Below are positions 34,311-44,497 of a stretch of 64,000 nucleotides of DNA, one piece after another. Origin of the DNA: Shewanella oneidensis MR-1 (GTDB lineage: Bacteria > Pseudomonadota > Gammaproteobacteria > Enterobacterales > Shewanellaceae); NCBI RefSeq assembly GCF_000146165.2, contig NC_004347.2, positions 4,387,029 to 4,451,028 on the forward strand, given 5' to 3'. Within the stretch, counting starts at the first letter, position 1. Each line of letters starts with the position of its first letter. Made by a program: the position numbers and the translations under genes. The notes under the pieces were generated by a model. That model searched no databases. It saw only the letters and a list, made by a program, of their open reading frames with translations, and was not told the origin of the DNA.

Positions 34311-34526
34311 TCAGTTGCCTCGGACTTGTCTTCGGAAATACATTACCGTATTCATCTTCGATAAACTGGAGGAAAAAACTTTGATTATTCAGTTGTTTTC
34401 CTCTTAGTTATTTTTAAATTCCCGTCGTTTGAGACATCCTGTAACGAAAAAGGAGGCTGCACACACCTTGAGTCGAGCAGCGTACACTCCTACAATCGCC
34501 GTCCTGTAATCTATCGAAGATGTCTC

Positions 34527-35411
34527 ATGCCTGATACTGAATACCGCAAAGGGATCCTGCTCGCCGTCAGTGCTTACTGTATGTGGGGATTTGCGCCCTT
34601 ATATTTCAAACTGCTTCATCATGTTTCTGCGACCGAAATTTTATTGCATCGGGTGATCTGGTCATTTGTATTTATGGTGATCATCATGATGTTTATTGGC
34701 GGTTTTGGCAAACTGCGCCAACTGTTTAAACAACCAAAACAACTGATTGTACTGACTATCACCTCTCTGCTAATTGCTGGTAACTGGCTGCTGTTCATTT
34801 GGGCTGTCAATAATGATCATATGCTCGATGCTAGCTTAGGCTACTTTATTAACCCATTGCTCAATGTGTTGCTGGGCATGCTGTTTTTAGGGGAAAGATT
34901 ACGTAAGCTGCAGTGGTTTGCCGTTGCGCTAGCCAGTGCAGGCGTGCTAATTCAGTTGATTTCATTTGGCTCAATTCCCATTGTCTCCCTCGCGTTAGCT
35001 GGCACCTTCGGGCTATATGCGCTACTGCGAAAAAAGGTCAATGTGGATGCGAAATCAGGGCTGTTAGTGGAAACCGCTATTCTGCTACCGGTCGCATTAG
35101 TGTATCTCGTCGCAACCCTAGATAGCGCCACAGCCAATATGCTCACCAACGATTGGCACCTTAACTTATTGTTGATGGCCGCAGGAATTGTCACCACCAT
35201 TCCACTGTTGTGTTTTGCGGGCGCTGCTGTGCGCATTCCATTGTCTATGCTAGGTTTTTTCCAATATATCGGCCCGAGTATTATGTTTATTCTCGCGGTA
35301 ACCTTGTTCAATGAACCCTTTGATGCCGAGAAAAGCATCACCTTCGGCTTTATCTGGAGCGCACTGCTGGTGTTCACCTTCGATATGGCCTATAAACGCA
35401 AAACGTCGTAA
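34527..35411 (+). CDS. rarD: EamA-family transporter RarD
   Basis: 294-aa inner-membrane protein of the drug/metabolite transporter superfamily, with about ten hydrophobic helices and the RarD signature start (GILLAVSAYCMWGFAPLYFKLL). Its substrate is uncertain (the gene was named for chloramphenicol sensitivity). The ATG at 34527 has no clear Shine-Dalgarno sequence, and the upstream 200 bp contain complementary segments. Confidence 0.9.
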   Translation: MPDTEYRKGILLAVSAYCMWGFAPLYFKLLHHVSATEILLHRVIWSFVFMVIIMMFIGGFGKLRQLFKQPKQLIVLTITSLLIAGNWLLFIWAVNNDHMLDASLGYFINPLLNVLLGMLFLGERLRKLQWFAVALASAGVLIQLISFGSIPIVSLALAGTFGLYALLRKKVNVDAKSGLLVETAILLPVALVYLVATLDSATANMLTNDWHLNLLLMAAGIVTTIPLLCFAGAAVRIPLSMLGFFQYIGPSIMFILAVTLFNEPFDAEKSITFGFIWSALLVFTFDMAYKRKTS

Positions 35412-35430
35412 ACATTATCACGCCGATAAA

Positions 35431-35470
35431 ACAGTTACAGAAGTGATGGCATAATCACTTCTGTAACTGT
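35431..35470. terminator. Long palindrome shared by two convergent genes
   Basis: A perfect 17-bp inverted repeat (ACAGTTACAGAAGTGAT / ATCACTTCTGTAACTGT, 6-nt loop) lies between rarD and the convergent PH-domain gene. Its right arm is the last codons of that gene. On the minus strand it is followed by TTTT; on the plus strand there is no T tract. Confidence 0.65.
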
Positions 35471-35973
35471 GCTAAAAATTCAATCCCTTGCGGCACTGTC
35501 AGTAATAAACTGTAGCCTTTAGTCGTTGGTACTAACACTAATTGTGACTGATCTGTTATTGCCAAAAATGCTCTACCTTTTCCCTGCAAATTAAACCAGC
35601 CCAATTGAAACCCTGGCATGCCTATGCCATTCGTTTTAAAGCTCGGCGTTAAATGCGCCTCTTGCCGCAAATCGACTATGCGCGCCTCGGCGGGCAATAT
35701 ATCCGAGCGGGATAATTGCACTTTATAGAAAGGCACATCCAATGTGAGCTCTGTATCGGTTAACACTAACTGAGCGTGACTCGATTGATAGAAGACCCAA
35801 GAAAACCCTCCTAACATAGTCAGCAATAATCCCAGACTGGCAAACTTGGTTACTATAGGCATCTGCTTTAGCCATAGCATGAACAGCAGACCGCTCAAGC
35901 CTAAGAGTAAGATAATAAAGCTTAAAATAGAGGTTTGAGCTAAAGGTGCCAGCTCGAAAATTTGAGGGGTCAT
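35455..35973 (-). CDS. PH-domain-like membrane protein
   Basis: 172 aa with two N-terminal membrane helices (about residues 14-36 and 42-62), followed by a soluble domain resembling bacterial PH domains (strands around LVLTDTELTLDVPFYKVQL and GRAFLAITDQSQLVLVPTTKGYSLLLTV). Function unknown. It is transcribed alone, between convergent rarD and the downstream argA. Confidence 0.7.
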   Translation of the reverse strand: MTPQIFELAPLAQTSILSFIILLLGLSGLLFMLWLKQMPIVTKFASLGLLLTMLGGFSWVFYQSSHAQLVLTDTELTLDVPFYKVQLSRSDILPAEARIVDLRQEAHLTPSFKTNGIGMPGFQLGWFNLQGKGRAFLAITDQSQLVLVPTTKGYSLLLTVPQGIEFLAQLQK

Positions 35974-36077
35974 GGCAGCATCTCCTATGCAGTAAAGCCT
36001 TAACCTGCCAATAAAGACATATTATGTCAACAAAAATGCCAGCACTCGGCTGGCATTAATAAAGTTGCACTTTAAGC

Positions 36078-37415
36078 TTATAGATCAAGGGCGAGAATTT
36101 TGGAGCGGCGCTGATAGTTATACAGCTGCTTTTTCTTCTGCGGCAATGCATCCACATCTTCAATCACAAAGCCATGCTCTAAAAACCAGTGAATGCTGCG
36201 GGTTGTTAATGCAAACAACCGTGAATAACCACGGCTGCGGGCCTGACCAATAATATTCTTCAGCAGCAAGCTCCCCCTGTCGGCATCGCGATAATCTGGA
36301 TGCACCACAAGGCAAGCAAACTCCCCGGCATTATCTTCTTCGAACGGATACAAAGCCGCACAGCCAATCACTAAGCCATCACGCTCAATCAGCATAAACT
36401 GCTCAATTTCGATCTCGAGCTGCTCACGACTACGGCGCACCAAAATGCCCTGCTCCTCTAACGGACGGATCAGATTGAGAATACCGCCAATATCGCTAAT
36501 CGATGCACGGCGTAAACGTTCAGCACTCTCGGTCACGATCTGCGTACCAATCCCCTCGCGGGAAAACAGTTCCTGCAGCAAAGCGCCGTCGTCGAGATAG
36601 CTAACCAAATGGCAGCGGGGCACGCCATTGCGGCAAGCATCAATACTGGCCTTGAGGAAGGCCATAGTGCCAATACAGGCTGAACCCTGCTCTGCGAGCT
36701 TATTAAGAATCTTTTGCGCATCATTTGGCATTAACTCGGCAATCACATCTCCATTGCGATCGAGAATGCCATTTTGCGAACTAAAACCAATCATCTTGTC
36801 TGCTTTAAGTTTTATCGCTACCTGAGTAGCAATTTCTTCAGCGGTAAGATTAAAACTTTCACCAGTAACGGATGCCGCAATCGGCCCCATCAATACGATA
36901 CAGTGATTATCGAGCTGACGCTTAAGCCCCTGCGCATCAATCCGGCGCACCTTGCCGCTTAAACAAAAATCCACGCCATTATCGACCCCTAAGGGCTGGG
37001 CAATGACAAAGTTACCGCTGACTAAGTTGATTTGTGCGCCTTGCATGGGCGTATTGCTTAAGCTCATGGATAAACGCGCCGTAATATCAAACTGCAATGC
37101 ACCCGCCACTTGCTTAATCACTTTTAGCGAGTCTTCATCGGTGATACGTACACCATCATGGTAGGCGGGTTCAATCCCATTAGCGGCTAACGCTGCATCG
37201 ATTTGCGGCCTCGCACCATACACCAACACCACTTTAATGCCTAAACTGTGCAACAACGCCACGTCATTCAGAATGCCGCGAAATTGATTTTGTGCCAAAG
37301 CTTCTCCACCCAGCATCACCACAAAGGTTTTCCCTCTATGGGCATTGACGTAAGGGGCGGAATGACGAAATCCATCAACCAGTTCAGTGGTACGCACGCG
37401 TTGTTTACACCTCAT
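36078..37415 (-). CDS. argA: Amino-acid N-acetyltransferase ArgA
   Basis: N-acetylglutamate synthase, first step of arginine synthesis. An N-terminal amino-acid-kinase domain ([21 protein letters not shown]) binds arginine for feedback inhibition and is followed by a C-terminal GNAT domain ([27 protein letters not shown]). Up to 445 aa from the ATG at 37415, but that ATG lacks a clear ribosome site; a GTG at 37397 has AGGTG upstream and better matches the E. coli N-terminus. Probable ARG boxes lie upstream. Confidence 0.95.
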   Translation of the reverse strand: MRCKQRVRTTELVDGFRHSAPYVNAHRGKTFVVMLGGEALAQNQFRGILNDVALLHSLGIKVVLVYGARPQIDAALAANGIEPAYHDGVRITDEDSLKVIKQVAGALQFDITARLSMSLSNTPMQGAQINLVSGNFVIAQPLGVDNGVDFCLSGKVRRIDAQGLKRQLDNHCIVLMGPIAASVTGESFNLTAEEIATQVAIKLKADKMIGFSSQNGILDRNGDVIAELMPNDAQKILNKLAEQGSACIGTMAFLKASIDACRNGVPRCHLVSYLDDGALLQELFSREGIGTQIVTESAERLRRASISDIGGILNLIRPLEEQGILVRRSREQLEIEIEQFMLIERDGLVIGCAALYPFEEDNAGEFACLVVHPDYRDADRGSLLLKNIIGQARSRGYSRLFALTTRSIHWFLEHGFVIEDVDALPQKKKQLYNYQRRSKILALDL

Positions 37416-37476
37416 ATTGAAGCTGGCAACCCCACAATGGCTTACCAGGAGTGAATAACGAAAACCCGCGTATAGT

Positions 37477-37515
37477 ATTGCATTTTAATTCACCAATAAA
37501 GAATTTATTCTCATT
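37477..37515 (-). promoter_or_regulatory. Probable tandem ARG boxes of argA
   Basis: Two 18-bp AT-rich imperfect palindromes, ATTGCATTTTAATTCACC (37477-37494) and AAAGAATTTATTCTCATT (37498-37515), are separated by 3 bp. This spacing and the TGAAT-N4-ATTCA layout are those of ArgR operators; box 1 differs by one base in the core, box 2 by three. They overlap a plausible argA promoter (minus-strand TATACG/TACTAT near 37470). Confidence 0.6.
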
Positions 37516-37670
37516 AAAATGCAGTTTTAATACAATAAAGTGCTTATATTTTCAAAAAATTGCACTTTTGATAAAAATTCACATTTTTTTAACTGTGGGC
37601 AATTAAGCAATGCTGATTCAGTGTCGGATAGATTTATCTCAACTTGATGACTAAAGGCGGAAAAAGACCA

Positions 37671-37699
37671 AAAAAAAGCCCCTTAGATAAGGGGCTTTT
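37671..37699 (-). terminator. Terminator of rpmB-rpmG
   Basis: The stem AAAAGCCCCTT / AAGGGGCTTTT, with T7 on the minus strand, lies about 20 bp after the rpmG stop. Confidence 0.85.
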
Positions 37700-37719
37700 C
37701 TCGAAACACTAACCAAGGA

Positions 37720-37893
37720 TTACTTGATTTTTGCTTCTTTGTAGATAACGTGCTGACGAATAACTGGATCAAATTTTTTGATTTCCATTTTTTCTGGCAT
37801 GTTACGCTTGTTTTTTTCAGTTGTGTAGAAGTGACCAGTTTTAGCTGTAGAAACTAATTTGATCTTCTCACGATTACCTTTAGCTTTAGCCAT
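37720..37893 (-). CDS. rpmG: 50S ribosomal protein L33
   Basis: 57-aa basic protein beginning [20 protein letters not shown] and ending VIYKEAKIK, very close to E. coli L33 (55 aa). It is the cysteine-free form, so zinc-independent. Start ATG at 37893, 6 bp after the rpmB stop; the pair forms one operon. Confidence 0.97.
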   Translation of the reverse strand: MAKAKGNREKIKLVSTAKTGHFYTTEKNKRNMPEKMEIKKFDPVIRQHVIYKEAKIK

Positions 37894-37899
37894 GATCTA

Positions 37900-38136
37900 T
37901 TACACCTTCTCGCCACGGGCACGAAGTTCAGCAACAACAACTTCAATACCTTTCTTATCGATCAGACGGATACCTTTAGTAGATACACGTAACTGTACGA
38001 AACGTTTTTCTTCTTCTAACCAAAAACGGTGGTTTTGTAGGTTAGGTAAAAAACGACGACGGGTCGCGTTTTTTGCGTGCGAACGGTTGTTACCAACCAT
38101 CGGCTTCTTGCCAGTAACTTGGCATACTCTTGACAT
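37900..38136 (-). CDS. rpmB: 50S ribosomal protein L28
   Basis: 78 aa from the ATG at 38136: [20 protein letters not shown] at the start and [13 protein letters not shown] at the end match L28. A longer in-frame start at 38235 would lie at the promoter and is rejected. First gene of rpmB-rpmG. Confidence 0.97.
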   Translation of the reverse strand: MSRVCQVTGKKPMVGNNRSHAKNATRRRFLPNLQNHRFWLEEEKRFVQLRVSTKGIRLIDKKGIEVVVAELRARGEKV

Positions 38137-38220
38137 GTCAGTCTTCTCCAAAAACAATTTTAACGCTCGAGCATTAATGTACCTCGTATGGCCGTCGCCC
38201 GAGGCACAAAGAGGGCGCAT

Positions 38221-38249
38221 TTTATACACGATCATAGAGGTAAGATCAA
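38221..38249 (-). promoter_or_regulatory. Predicted rpmB promoter
   Basis: Minus strand: TTGATC (38249-38244), 17-bp spacer, TATAAA (38226-38221). Near-consensus, and placed about 85 bp ahead of rpmB, just past the radC stop. Confidence 0.7.
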
Positions 38250-38257
38250 GCGTTAGA

Positions 38258-38935
38258 TTAATTAATCCAGCCTCGTTCCGCGAAGGAAACTATCTCTCTA
38301 TCACCAACAACCATATGATCCAATAGGGATACATCTATGGTTGCCAACGCATTTTTTAATCGCTCAGTTATTCGTCTGTCAGCCTGACTGGGCTCGGCAA
38401 TACCAGACGGATGATTGTGACACACTATGACGGCAGCAGCCTTTTTTTCCAGCACTAAGCTTACCACTTCACGTGGGTATACTGAGGCTGAATCTATTGT
38501 TCCGCGGAATAATTCGACGAACTGAATCACTCTATGCTGGCTATCCAGCAGCAAAATTGCGAACACTTCATAGGAGCGGTCAGCTAATTGTCTCATTAAA
38601 TAATCCCGAGTTAAATCGGGATTTGTCAAAACCTGACCTCTCTGCAGGTTTTCTTGTGCCACACGTCGCGCTAATTCAGCCGCGGCTTGAAGCTGGGCGT
38701 ATTTTACAGGTCCCACGCCCGGAAGTCGACACACCTGATGCTTTGGTGCGCAAAGTAAGCTTCTTAAGCCACCAAATTCTTGAATAAGTGAACGAGCAAG
38801 GTCTACGGCGTTCAGTCCCGACAGGCCATTACGCAGCAACACCGCCAGCAATTCTGCATCCGAGAGATGGCTGGCGCCTTTTAGCAATAACTTATCCCGC
38901 GGCCCTTCTCCCTCTGGCCAATCCTTAATCGCCAT
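38258..38935 (-). CDS. radC: RadC-family JAB/MPN-domain protein
   Basis: 225 aa from the ATG at 38935, which has a strong AGGAGGT site. An N-terminal helix-hairpin-helix region ([15 protein letters not shown]) is followed by a JAMM metal-binding motif ([16 protein letters not shown]). Despite its name, the family has no proven repair role; a metallo-hydrolase activity is assumed from the motif. The rpmG-rpmB-radC-coaBC-dut-slmA order matches E. coli. Confidence 0.93.
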   Translation of the reverse strand: MAIKDWPEGEGPRDKLLLKGASHLSDAELLAVLLRNGLSGLNAVDLARSLIQEFGGLRSLLCAPKHQVCRLPGVGPVKYAQLQAAAELARRVAQENLQRGQVLTNPDLTRDYLMRQLADRSYEVFAILLLDSQHRVIQFVELFRGTIDSASVYPREVVSLVLEKKAAAVIVCHNHPSGIAEPSQADRRITERLKNALATIDVSLLDHMVVGDREIVSFAERGWIN

Positions 38936-39054
38936 GTGACCTCCTGTCATTTCCTATTTTTACTTTAGCAAGTATGGACGAGATTTTTTGAACTGGGACA
39001 GTCACGCCAATTCATCGCTTTGTGGTATGGTTGGCGACATTATTTCAATCTCGG

Positions 39055-40284
39055 ATGATGTCTGTGAGCCTGATAACGAAAAACGTCCTACTGGGTATTG
39101 GTGGCGGCATTGCGGCCTACAAAAGTGCGGATTTAGTGCGCCGCTTAAAAGAACGCGGCTTTGATGTACGTGTGGTGATGAGCCAAAGTGCGATGGAATT
39201 TATTACCCCACTCACACTGCAAGCCTTATCAGGGCATCCGGTATCATCAAGCTTACTCGATCCCGCCGCCGAAGCAGCGATGGGCCATATTGAACTGGCG
39301 CGCTGGGCCGATTTAGTCATTATCGCCCCCGCGACGGCAAATCTGCTCGCCCGCATCAATGCAGGCATGGCAGATGAATTAATCACTACCACTTGTCTTG
39401 CCACTGAAGCGCCAATTGCACTCTGTCCCGCGATGAACCAGCAGATGTATCGCAATCTCGCCACTCAAGCCAATTTAGCCAGTTTACAAAGCCGTGGTTA
39501 TACCCTGTGGGGTCCAGCAAGTGGCAGCCAAGCCTGCGGTGAAGTGGGCCCTGGCCGCATGCTCGAACCACTCGAAATTGCCGAACTCGCGAGTCGCTTT
39601 TTTGCAACAAAAGATGTCTATGCTGAACAGGAATCACAACCGCTAGCAGGCCAGTCGGTGCTGATCACTGCAGGCCCAACCCGCGAAGCCATCGATCCTG
39701 TACGTTATATCTCTAATCACAGCTCTGGCAAAATGGGCTTTGCATTAGCGAAGGCAGCGGCCGACATGGGCGCGGCTGTGACCTTGGTCGCAGGACCAGT
39801 AAATTTAGCCACGCCTGAAGGGGTGACGCGAATCGATGTCGAATCGGCGCAAAACATGCTCGATGCCGTTATGGATAATGTTGATAAAAAAGATATTTTT
39901 ATCGGTTGCGCCGCTGTTGCCGACTATCGCGTCAACGATATTGCCGCCTGTAAGATCAAAAAGTCAGCGGAAGAAATGCAACTTGCGCTAGTGAGGAATC
40001 CTGATATCTTAGCGACGGTCGCAAGCTTAGCAAACCGTCCTTTTGTGGTGGGATTTGCCGCAGAGACCCACGATGTAGAAACCTACGCCCGCGATAAACT
40101 TAAACGTAAAAATTTGAATATGATCGCCGCAAACGATGTATCCGTTGCTGGCCAAGGCTTTAACGCCGATGCCAATGCCCTGCGCGTATTCTGGCCACAG
40201 GGTAGTCAAGATTTGCCTGCTACCGATAAACTCACGTTGGCACGGCAATTACTTTCGTTGATAGTGAAAGAAAAAACAAAATAG
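39055..40284 (+). CDS. coaBC: CoaBC, bifunctional phosphopantothenoylcysteine decarboxylase/synthetase
   Basis: Coenzyme A synthesis, two consecutive steps. The N-terminal flavoprotein decarboxylase domain has [18 protein letters not shown], the active-site His in [19 protein letters not shown], and the Cys loop [14 protein letters not shown]. The C-terminal CTP-dependent synthetase domain has [20 protein letters not shown] and KIKK. Starts at ATG 39055 or 39058 or GTG 39064 are all possible; the last aligns best with the E. coli N-terminus. The stop is immediately followed by dut. Confidence 0.95.
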   Translation: MMSVSLITKNVLLGIGGGIAAYKSADLVRRLKERGFDVRVVMSQSAMEFITPLTLQALSGHPVSSSLLDPAAEAAMGHIELARWADLVIIAPATANLLARINAGMADELITTTCLATEAPIALCPAMNQQMYRNLATQANLASLQSRGYTLWGPASGSQACGEVGPGRMLEPLEIAELASRFFATKDVYAEQESQPLAGQSVLITAGPTREAIDPVRYISNHSSGKMGFALAKAAADMGAAVTLVAGPVNLATPEGVTRIDVESAQNMLDAVMDNVDKKDIFIGCAAVADYRVNDIAACKIKKSAEEMQLALVRNPDILATVASLANRPFVVGFAAETHDVETYARDKLKRKNLNMIAANDVSVAGQGFNADANALRVFWPQGSQDLPATDKLTLARQLLSLIVKEKTK

Positions 40285-40743
40285 ATGAAAACACCGATTG
40301 AATTAAAGATCCTCGACTCCCGCATTGGTTCCGAATTTCCCCTGCCCGCCTACGCAACACCAGGTAGCGCAGGCATGGATCTTCGCGCCATGATAGATAC
40401 CACCATGACGATAGCCCCAGGAGAAACTCAGTTAGTCCCAACCGGAATCGCCATCCATGTAGCCGATCCCGGCCTTGCCGCCTTGATTTTGCCCCGTTCA
40501 GGCCTTGGCCATAAGCACGGTATCGTCCTTGGAAATCTAGTCGGCCTTGTCGATTCTGATTACCAAGGCCCCTTGATGGTCTCTTGTTGGAACAGAAGCG
40601 ATACCCCATTTACCTTAGAAATTGGTGATCGTCTCGCACAACTGGTGTTTGTCCCTGTGGTACAAGCGCAATTCAAACTCGTTGATGAGTTCGACAGCTC
40701 AGACCGTGGTGAAGGTGGATTTGGCCATTCTGGCACTAAATAA
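40285..40743 (+). CDS. dut: dUTP diphosphatase
   Basis: Trimeric dUTPase that keeps uracil out of DNA and supplies dUMP. 152 aa. The conserved motifs are visible: [29 protein letters not shown] and the C-terminal GEGGFGHSG. Its ATG follows the coaBC TAG with no gap, so the two are co-transcribed. Confidence 0.97.
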   Translation: MKTPIELKILDSRIGSEFPLPAYATPGSAGMDLRAMIDTTMTIAPGETQLVPTGIAIHVADPGLAALILPRSGLGHKHGIVLGNLVGLVDSDYQGPLMVSCWNRSDTPFTLEIGDRLAQLVFVPVVQAQFKLVDEFDSSDRGEGGFGHSGTK

Positions 40744-40774
40744 CCTGAATCGTTATTGAGCGAAGGATACTGCA

Positions 40775-41368
40775 ATGGCTGTAAGCCCAAAAATTAATCG
40801 TCGTGAACATATACTGCAATGCCTAGCACAAATGCTAGAAACCAGCCCCGGACAACGTATTACCACCGCCAAACTTGCCTCTGAAGTGGGTGTATCGGAA
40901 GCGGCACTCTATCGCCACTTCCCGAGTAAAGCGCGGATGTTTGAAGGGTTAATTGAGTTTATTGAAGAGTCATTACTCTCACGCATCAACATCATCATGG
41001 ATGATGAAAAAGATACGATGAAACGCTGTCAATTAGTGCTGCAACTGTTGTTGATTTTTGCTGAGCGTAACCCGGGGATCTCGCGCGTACTCAATGGGGA
41101 TGCGCTATTGGGCGAAAATGAGCGTCTGCGTAGCCGCATTAGTACGTTATTTGCCAAAATAGAAACCCAACTTAAGCAAATTTTGCGAGAAAAGACCCTG
41201 CGAGAAGGCAAAGGCTTTAATTTAGATGAGGCTATTTTAGCCAATTTACTGTTAGCTTTCGCAGAAGGACGAATTGCTCAATTTGTCCGCAGTGAGTTTA
41301 AACTCAAACCCACACAACACTTCGATGAACAGTGGCGCTTTATTCAGCATCAGCTGTTGCAAAGCTAA
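40775..41368 (+). CDS. slmA: Nucleoid occlusion factor SlmA
   Basis: TetR-family DNA-binding protein that blocks FtsZ assembly over the nucleoid. 197 aa (E. coli 198). The N-terminal helix-turn-helix is [32 protein letters not shown]. It lies downstream of coaBC-dut, as in E. coli. Confidence 0.95.
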   Translation: MAVSPKINRREHILQCLAQMLETSPGQRITTAKLASEVGVSEAALYRHFPSKARMFEGLIEFIEESLLSRINIIMDDEKDTMKRCQLVLQLLLIFAERNPGISRVLNGDALLGENERLRSRISTLFAKIETQLKQILREKTLREGKGFNLDEAILANLLLAFAEGRIAQFVRSEFKLKPTQHFDEQWRFIQHQLLQS

Positions 41369-41382
41369 TGATTTATTAGCAT

Positions 41383-41411
41383 AAAGGACGGAACTCTCCG
41401 TCCTTTCTTTT
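41383..41411 (+). terminator. slmA terminator
   Basis: The 10-bp stem AAAGGACGGA / TCCGTCCTTT, 4-nt loop, then CTTTT, starts 15 bp after the slmA stop. Confidence 0.85.
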
Positions 41412-41502
41412 ATCCATACATCTTGTATCAGCATTTCTTTTGCTTTAGTCTAAAACACACCTTTTTAAAACAAAAACCACAATAATTTTACAAGGATGTC
41501 AG

Positions 41503-43491
41503 ATGAAGATTTTGTCTTTTGCCGTTTTGGCTGCCATTTGCTTACCCATGATGCCTATCACCACATTTGCGGCTGAAACATCGGCCACGAATGCATTATC
41601 ACAATCACAATTATTTAGTCGAGGCGATGAATACGCTAACGTAAAAATATCCCCAACAGGTAAATACTTAAGTGCAATTACCAGTGTCGAAGGTAAAAAT
41701 GTACTCCTAGTATTAGATGCTCAAACCAAAAAACTGTTAAATGCGATTCGCTTCCCAAGCAATGCACAAGTGGGGACCTATGAATGGGCCAGCAGCGAAC
41801 GCATCGTGCTGGCAAAAGAATACCTTAAGGGCTGGAGCGATGTCCCCCAATACTACGGCGAATTAATGGCGGTCAACGCCGACGGTTCGCGTCCTGCCTA
41901 CCTATTTGGTTTTAATAGTGGCGAGCAACAAACGGGTTCAAATATCAAGAAAAACACCGCCATAAAGGCCACAGCATTCATTCTGGACCCTCTACCGGAT
42001 GATGAACGCTATATGCTGGTTAATGCCATTCCATGGAATAACGAGAGCAGCCTCAATCTTGAATTAAAGCAAGATGTGTATCGAGTTGACCTTTTTAGCG
42101 GGGTTCGTAAACGCATCACAGGCTCCCCCATTGGCCAAGCTCGCTTTATGACCGACCACGAAGGTGAAGTCCGCTTTGTAACTGGGGAAGATGGCCAAAA
42201 CGTCACTAAAGTGTTTTACCGAAAAGACGGCGACTGGGTGAATACCGATAAACTCAACCTAGGCTTAAGTGATTTTACGCCTATCTCCTTCGCTGATAAT
42301 AAAAATACCATCTATGCTGCGGGTCGCGTGGGCACTGAAACCTTAGGCGTCTATCGCATCAATCTCGAAACGGGCGAGAAGACCGAGATAATTCAAGATG
42401 AGGTAGTCGATCCGAGTAACTTTTGGATCAATGGCACTAACAAACAGCTGTATGCCGTTGAGTTTGAAAATGGCTATCCAAGCTATGCCTTTGTCGATAA
42501 CAACGATAACCACGCCAAACTGCTTAAGGATTTAATTGCCGCCCTACCTGGGCATCAAGTACAGATTGTTAGTGAAACCCGTAATGGCGAGCAACTGGTG
42601 GTGATTGCATTTAACGACCGCAATCCCGGTGATTACTATTTATTTGATACTAAAAAGCTCAAACTCGAGTACCTCGCCGCCGCTCGCAAATGGCTCGACC
42701 CAGAGCAAATGGCGGAGGTTAAACCTATTAGTTTCACCAACCGCGATGGTCAGAAAATCCATGGCTATTTAACCTTACCCTACGGCAAAGAAGCCAAAAA
42801 TTTACCGCTGGTCGTTAATCCCCATGGTGGTCCCCATGGTATTCGTGACTGGTGGGGGTTTGATCCACAAAATCAATTACTCGCCCAGAATGGTATGGCG
42901 GTGTTGCAGGTTAACTTCCGTGGCTCAGGCGGTTATGGCGAGCGTTTCGAGCAAGCAGGTTACCAAAAATGGGGCTCAGATATTCAGCACGATATTATCG
43001 ATGCGACTCAGTATGTGATTGGTCAAGGCTTTGTCGATAAAGAACGGATTTGTATTGCGGGCGGTAGCTTTGGCGGCTATAGCGCTTTGCAAAGTGCGGT
43101 ATTAGCACCCGATATGTTTAAATGCGCGGTTGGGTTTGCAGGTGTGTATGATCTTGAGTTGATGTTTGATGAAGGCGATGTCGCCAGAACACGTTCAGGA
43201 ACAAGCTATCTTAAGGACGTACTTGGCCAAGACAAAGCCACCCTAAAAGCCATGTCTCCCTCTGAGAACGTTGCCAAATTAAAAGCGAACCTCTTACTCG
43301 TTCACGGTGGTGAAGATGAGCGCGCGCCAATTGAACAGTTGGAATCGCTTGAAAAAGCCCTTAAAAACCATAATTACCCTTACCAAAAACTGGTGATGGA
43401 TAACGAAGGTCATGGTTTTTATAACGATACTCATAGAGCCAAGTATTACGATCAGATGCTGAGCTTCTTAAAAACCAACTTAAAACTTTAG
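41503..43491 (+). CDS. Exported S9-family prolyl oligopeptidase-like peptidase
   Basis: 662-aa serine peptidase with a signal peptide (LSFAVLAAICLPMMPITTFAA), a beta-propeller-like N-terminal half and a C-terminal alpha/beta-hydrolase domain. The probable catalytic triad is S522 (GGSFGGY), D605 (GGEDER) and H637 (EGHGF). Likely a periplasmic oligopeptidase or dipeptidyl peptidase. It has its own terminator and sits between slmA and folE, where E. coli has none of these genes. Confidence 0.92.
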   Translation: MKILSFAVLAAICLPMMPITTFAAETSATNALSQSQLFSRGDEYANVKISPTGKYLSAITSVEGKNVLLVLDAQTKKLLNAIRFPSNAQVGTYEWASSERIVLAKEYLKGWSDVPQYYGELMAVNADGSRPAYLFGFNSGEQQTGSNIKKNTAIKATAFILDPLPDDERYMLVNAIPWNNESSLNLELKQDVYRVDLFSGVRKRITGSPIGQARFMTDHEGEVRFVTGEDGQNVTKVFYRKDGDWVNTDKLNLGLSDFTPISFADNKNTIYAAGRVGTETLGVYRINLETGEKTEIIQDEVVDPSNFWINGTNKQLYAVEFENGYPSYAFVDNNDNHAKLLKDLIAALPGHQVQIVSETRNGEQLVVIAFNDRNPGDYYLFDTKKLKLEYLAAARKWLDPEQMAEVKPISFTNRDGQKIHGYLTLPYGKEAKNLPLVVNPHGGPHGIRDWWGFDPQNQLLAQNGMAVLQVNFRGSGGYGERFEQAGYQKWGSDIQHDIIDATQYVIGQGFVDKERICIAGGSFGGYSALQSAVLAPDMFKCAVGFAGVYDLELMFDEGDVARTRSGTSYLKDVLGQDKATLKAMSPSENVAKLKANLLLVHGGEDERAPIEQLESLEKALKNHNYPYQKLVMDNEGHGFYNDTHRAKYYDQMLSFLKTNLKL

Positions 43492-43547
43492 CCTTAACTA
43501 AAATAAAAGCTATCTTCATCAAGATAAAAGCATTTTAGTACCCAACT

Positions 43548-43580
43548 AAGCCGATAATCGATAAAGACTATCGGCTTTTT
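43548..43580 (+). terminator. Terminator of the S9 peptidase gene
   Basis: The 9-bp stem AAGCCGATA / TATCGGCTT, 12-nt loop, runs into TTTTT, 57 bp after the stop. Confidence 0.75.
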
Positions 43581-43758
43581 CATCTGCGGCGTGCGCGTTT
43601 TTTGGTATGAATTGTCCGCAATTCGCGCTATTCTGCCCCACCTTATGCTTGTCCAAGTGACAACGAATCGATTTGTACCCTAGCGCCTGATTGCTGATAC
43701 TCAGCGACCAGTGCTAGGTTTTCAGTGATAGCCGCTACAAAAGTAGTGGAGGATAAAA

Positions 43759-44409
43759 ATGCCATTAAGTGAAGCAGCAGTAAAAGTACAGGCCGCCCTG
43801 CAAGAGCGCGGACTTGAAACCCCCATGCTCCCCAGTGTGTTTACTCCTGAAGAGCGTAAGGACAAGATTGAACACCATATGAAGGAAATCCTGACGCTCA
43901 TGTCACTGGATCTTTCTGACGACAGTCTTGCCGATACCCCACGCCGCATCGCCAAAATGTATGTCGACGAAATCTTCTCCGGTCTAGATTATGCAAACTT
44001 CCCGAAGATCACTGTGATTGATAACAAAATGGGCTTTGATGAAATGGTGCGAGTGCAGGATATTAGCCTGACCAGTACCTGTGAGCATCACCTTGTCACC
44101 ATTGATGGTACGGCAACCATCGCGTATCTTCCACGTAAAAAAATTATCGGTTTATCAAAGATTAACCGCATTGTACGTTTCTTTGCCCAACGCCCTCAGG
44201 TACAAGAGCGTTTGACTCAGCAAGTATTAGTCGCGCTGCAGACCTTACTCGAGACTAAAGATGTTGCGGTTAAAATGGATGCGGTACATTACTGCGTAAA
44301 ATCCCGCGGCGTGATGGATTCCACCAGCTCCACCACTACCACGGCCTTAGGTGGCATTTTTAAATCCAACCCAGCGACCCGCGCAGAGTTTTTGCATCAG
44401 TCAAAGTAA
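43759..44409 (+). CDS. folE: GTP cyclohydrolase I
   Basis: Zinc enzyme making dihydroneopterin triphosphate, the first step of folate synthesis. 216 aa. The zinc-site segments [12 protein letters not shown] and [12 protein letters not shown] and the active-site [24 protein letters not shown] are clear. Strong SD (GGAGG). Confidence 0.97.
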   Translation: MPLSEAAVKVQAALQERGLETPMLPSVFTPEERKDKIEHHMKEILTLMSLDLSDDSLADTPRRIAKMYVDEIFSGLDYANFPKITVIDNKMGFDEMVRVQDISLTSTCEHHLVTIDGTATIAYLPRKKIIGLSKINRIVRFFAQRPQVQERLTQQVLVALQTLLETKDVAVKMDAVHYCVKSRGVMDSTSSTTTTALGGIFKSNPATRAEFLHQSK

Positions 44410-44431
44410 TATCCTGCCTTGTGCGAGGCAT

Positions 44432-44466
44432 AAAAAAACGCTGCGACAGGATCGCAGCGTTTTTGT
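44432..44466. terminator. Bidirectional terminator between folE and pyrE
   Basis: A 13-bp stem (AAAAACGCTGCGA / TCGCAGCGTTTTT) with A- and T-tracts on both sides lies between the convergent folE and pyrE genes. Confidence 0.85.
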
Positions 44467-44497
44467 TTTAGGTGTTTATAACAAAGTTAAGTCTTGC

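Noticed and set aside
38137..38235. 33-codon N-terminal extension of rpmB
   Set aside because: It overlaps the predicted promoter, and L28 has a fixed start at the [10 protein letters not shown] sequence.
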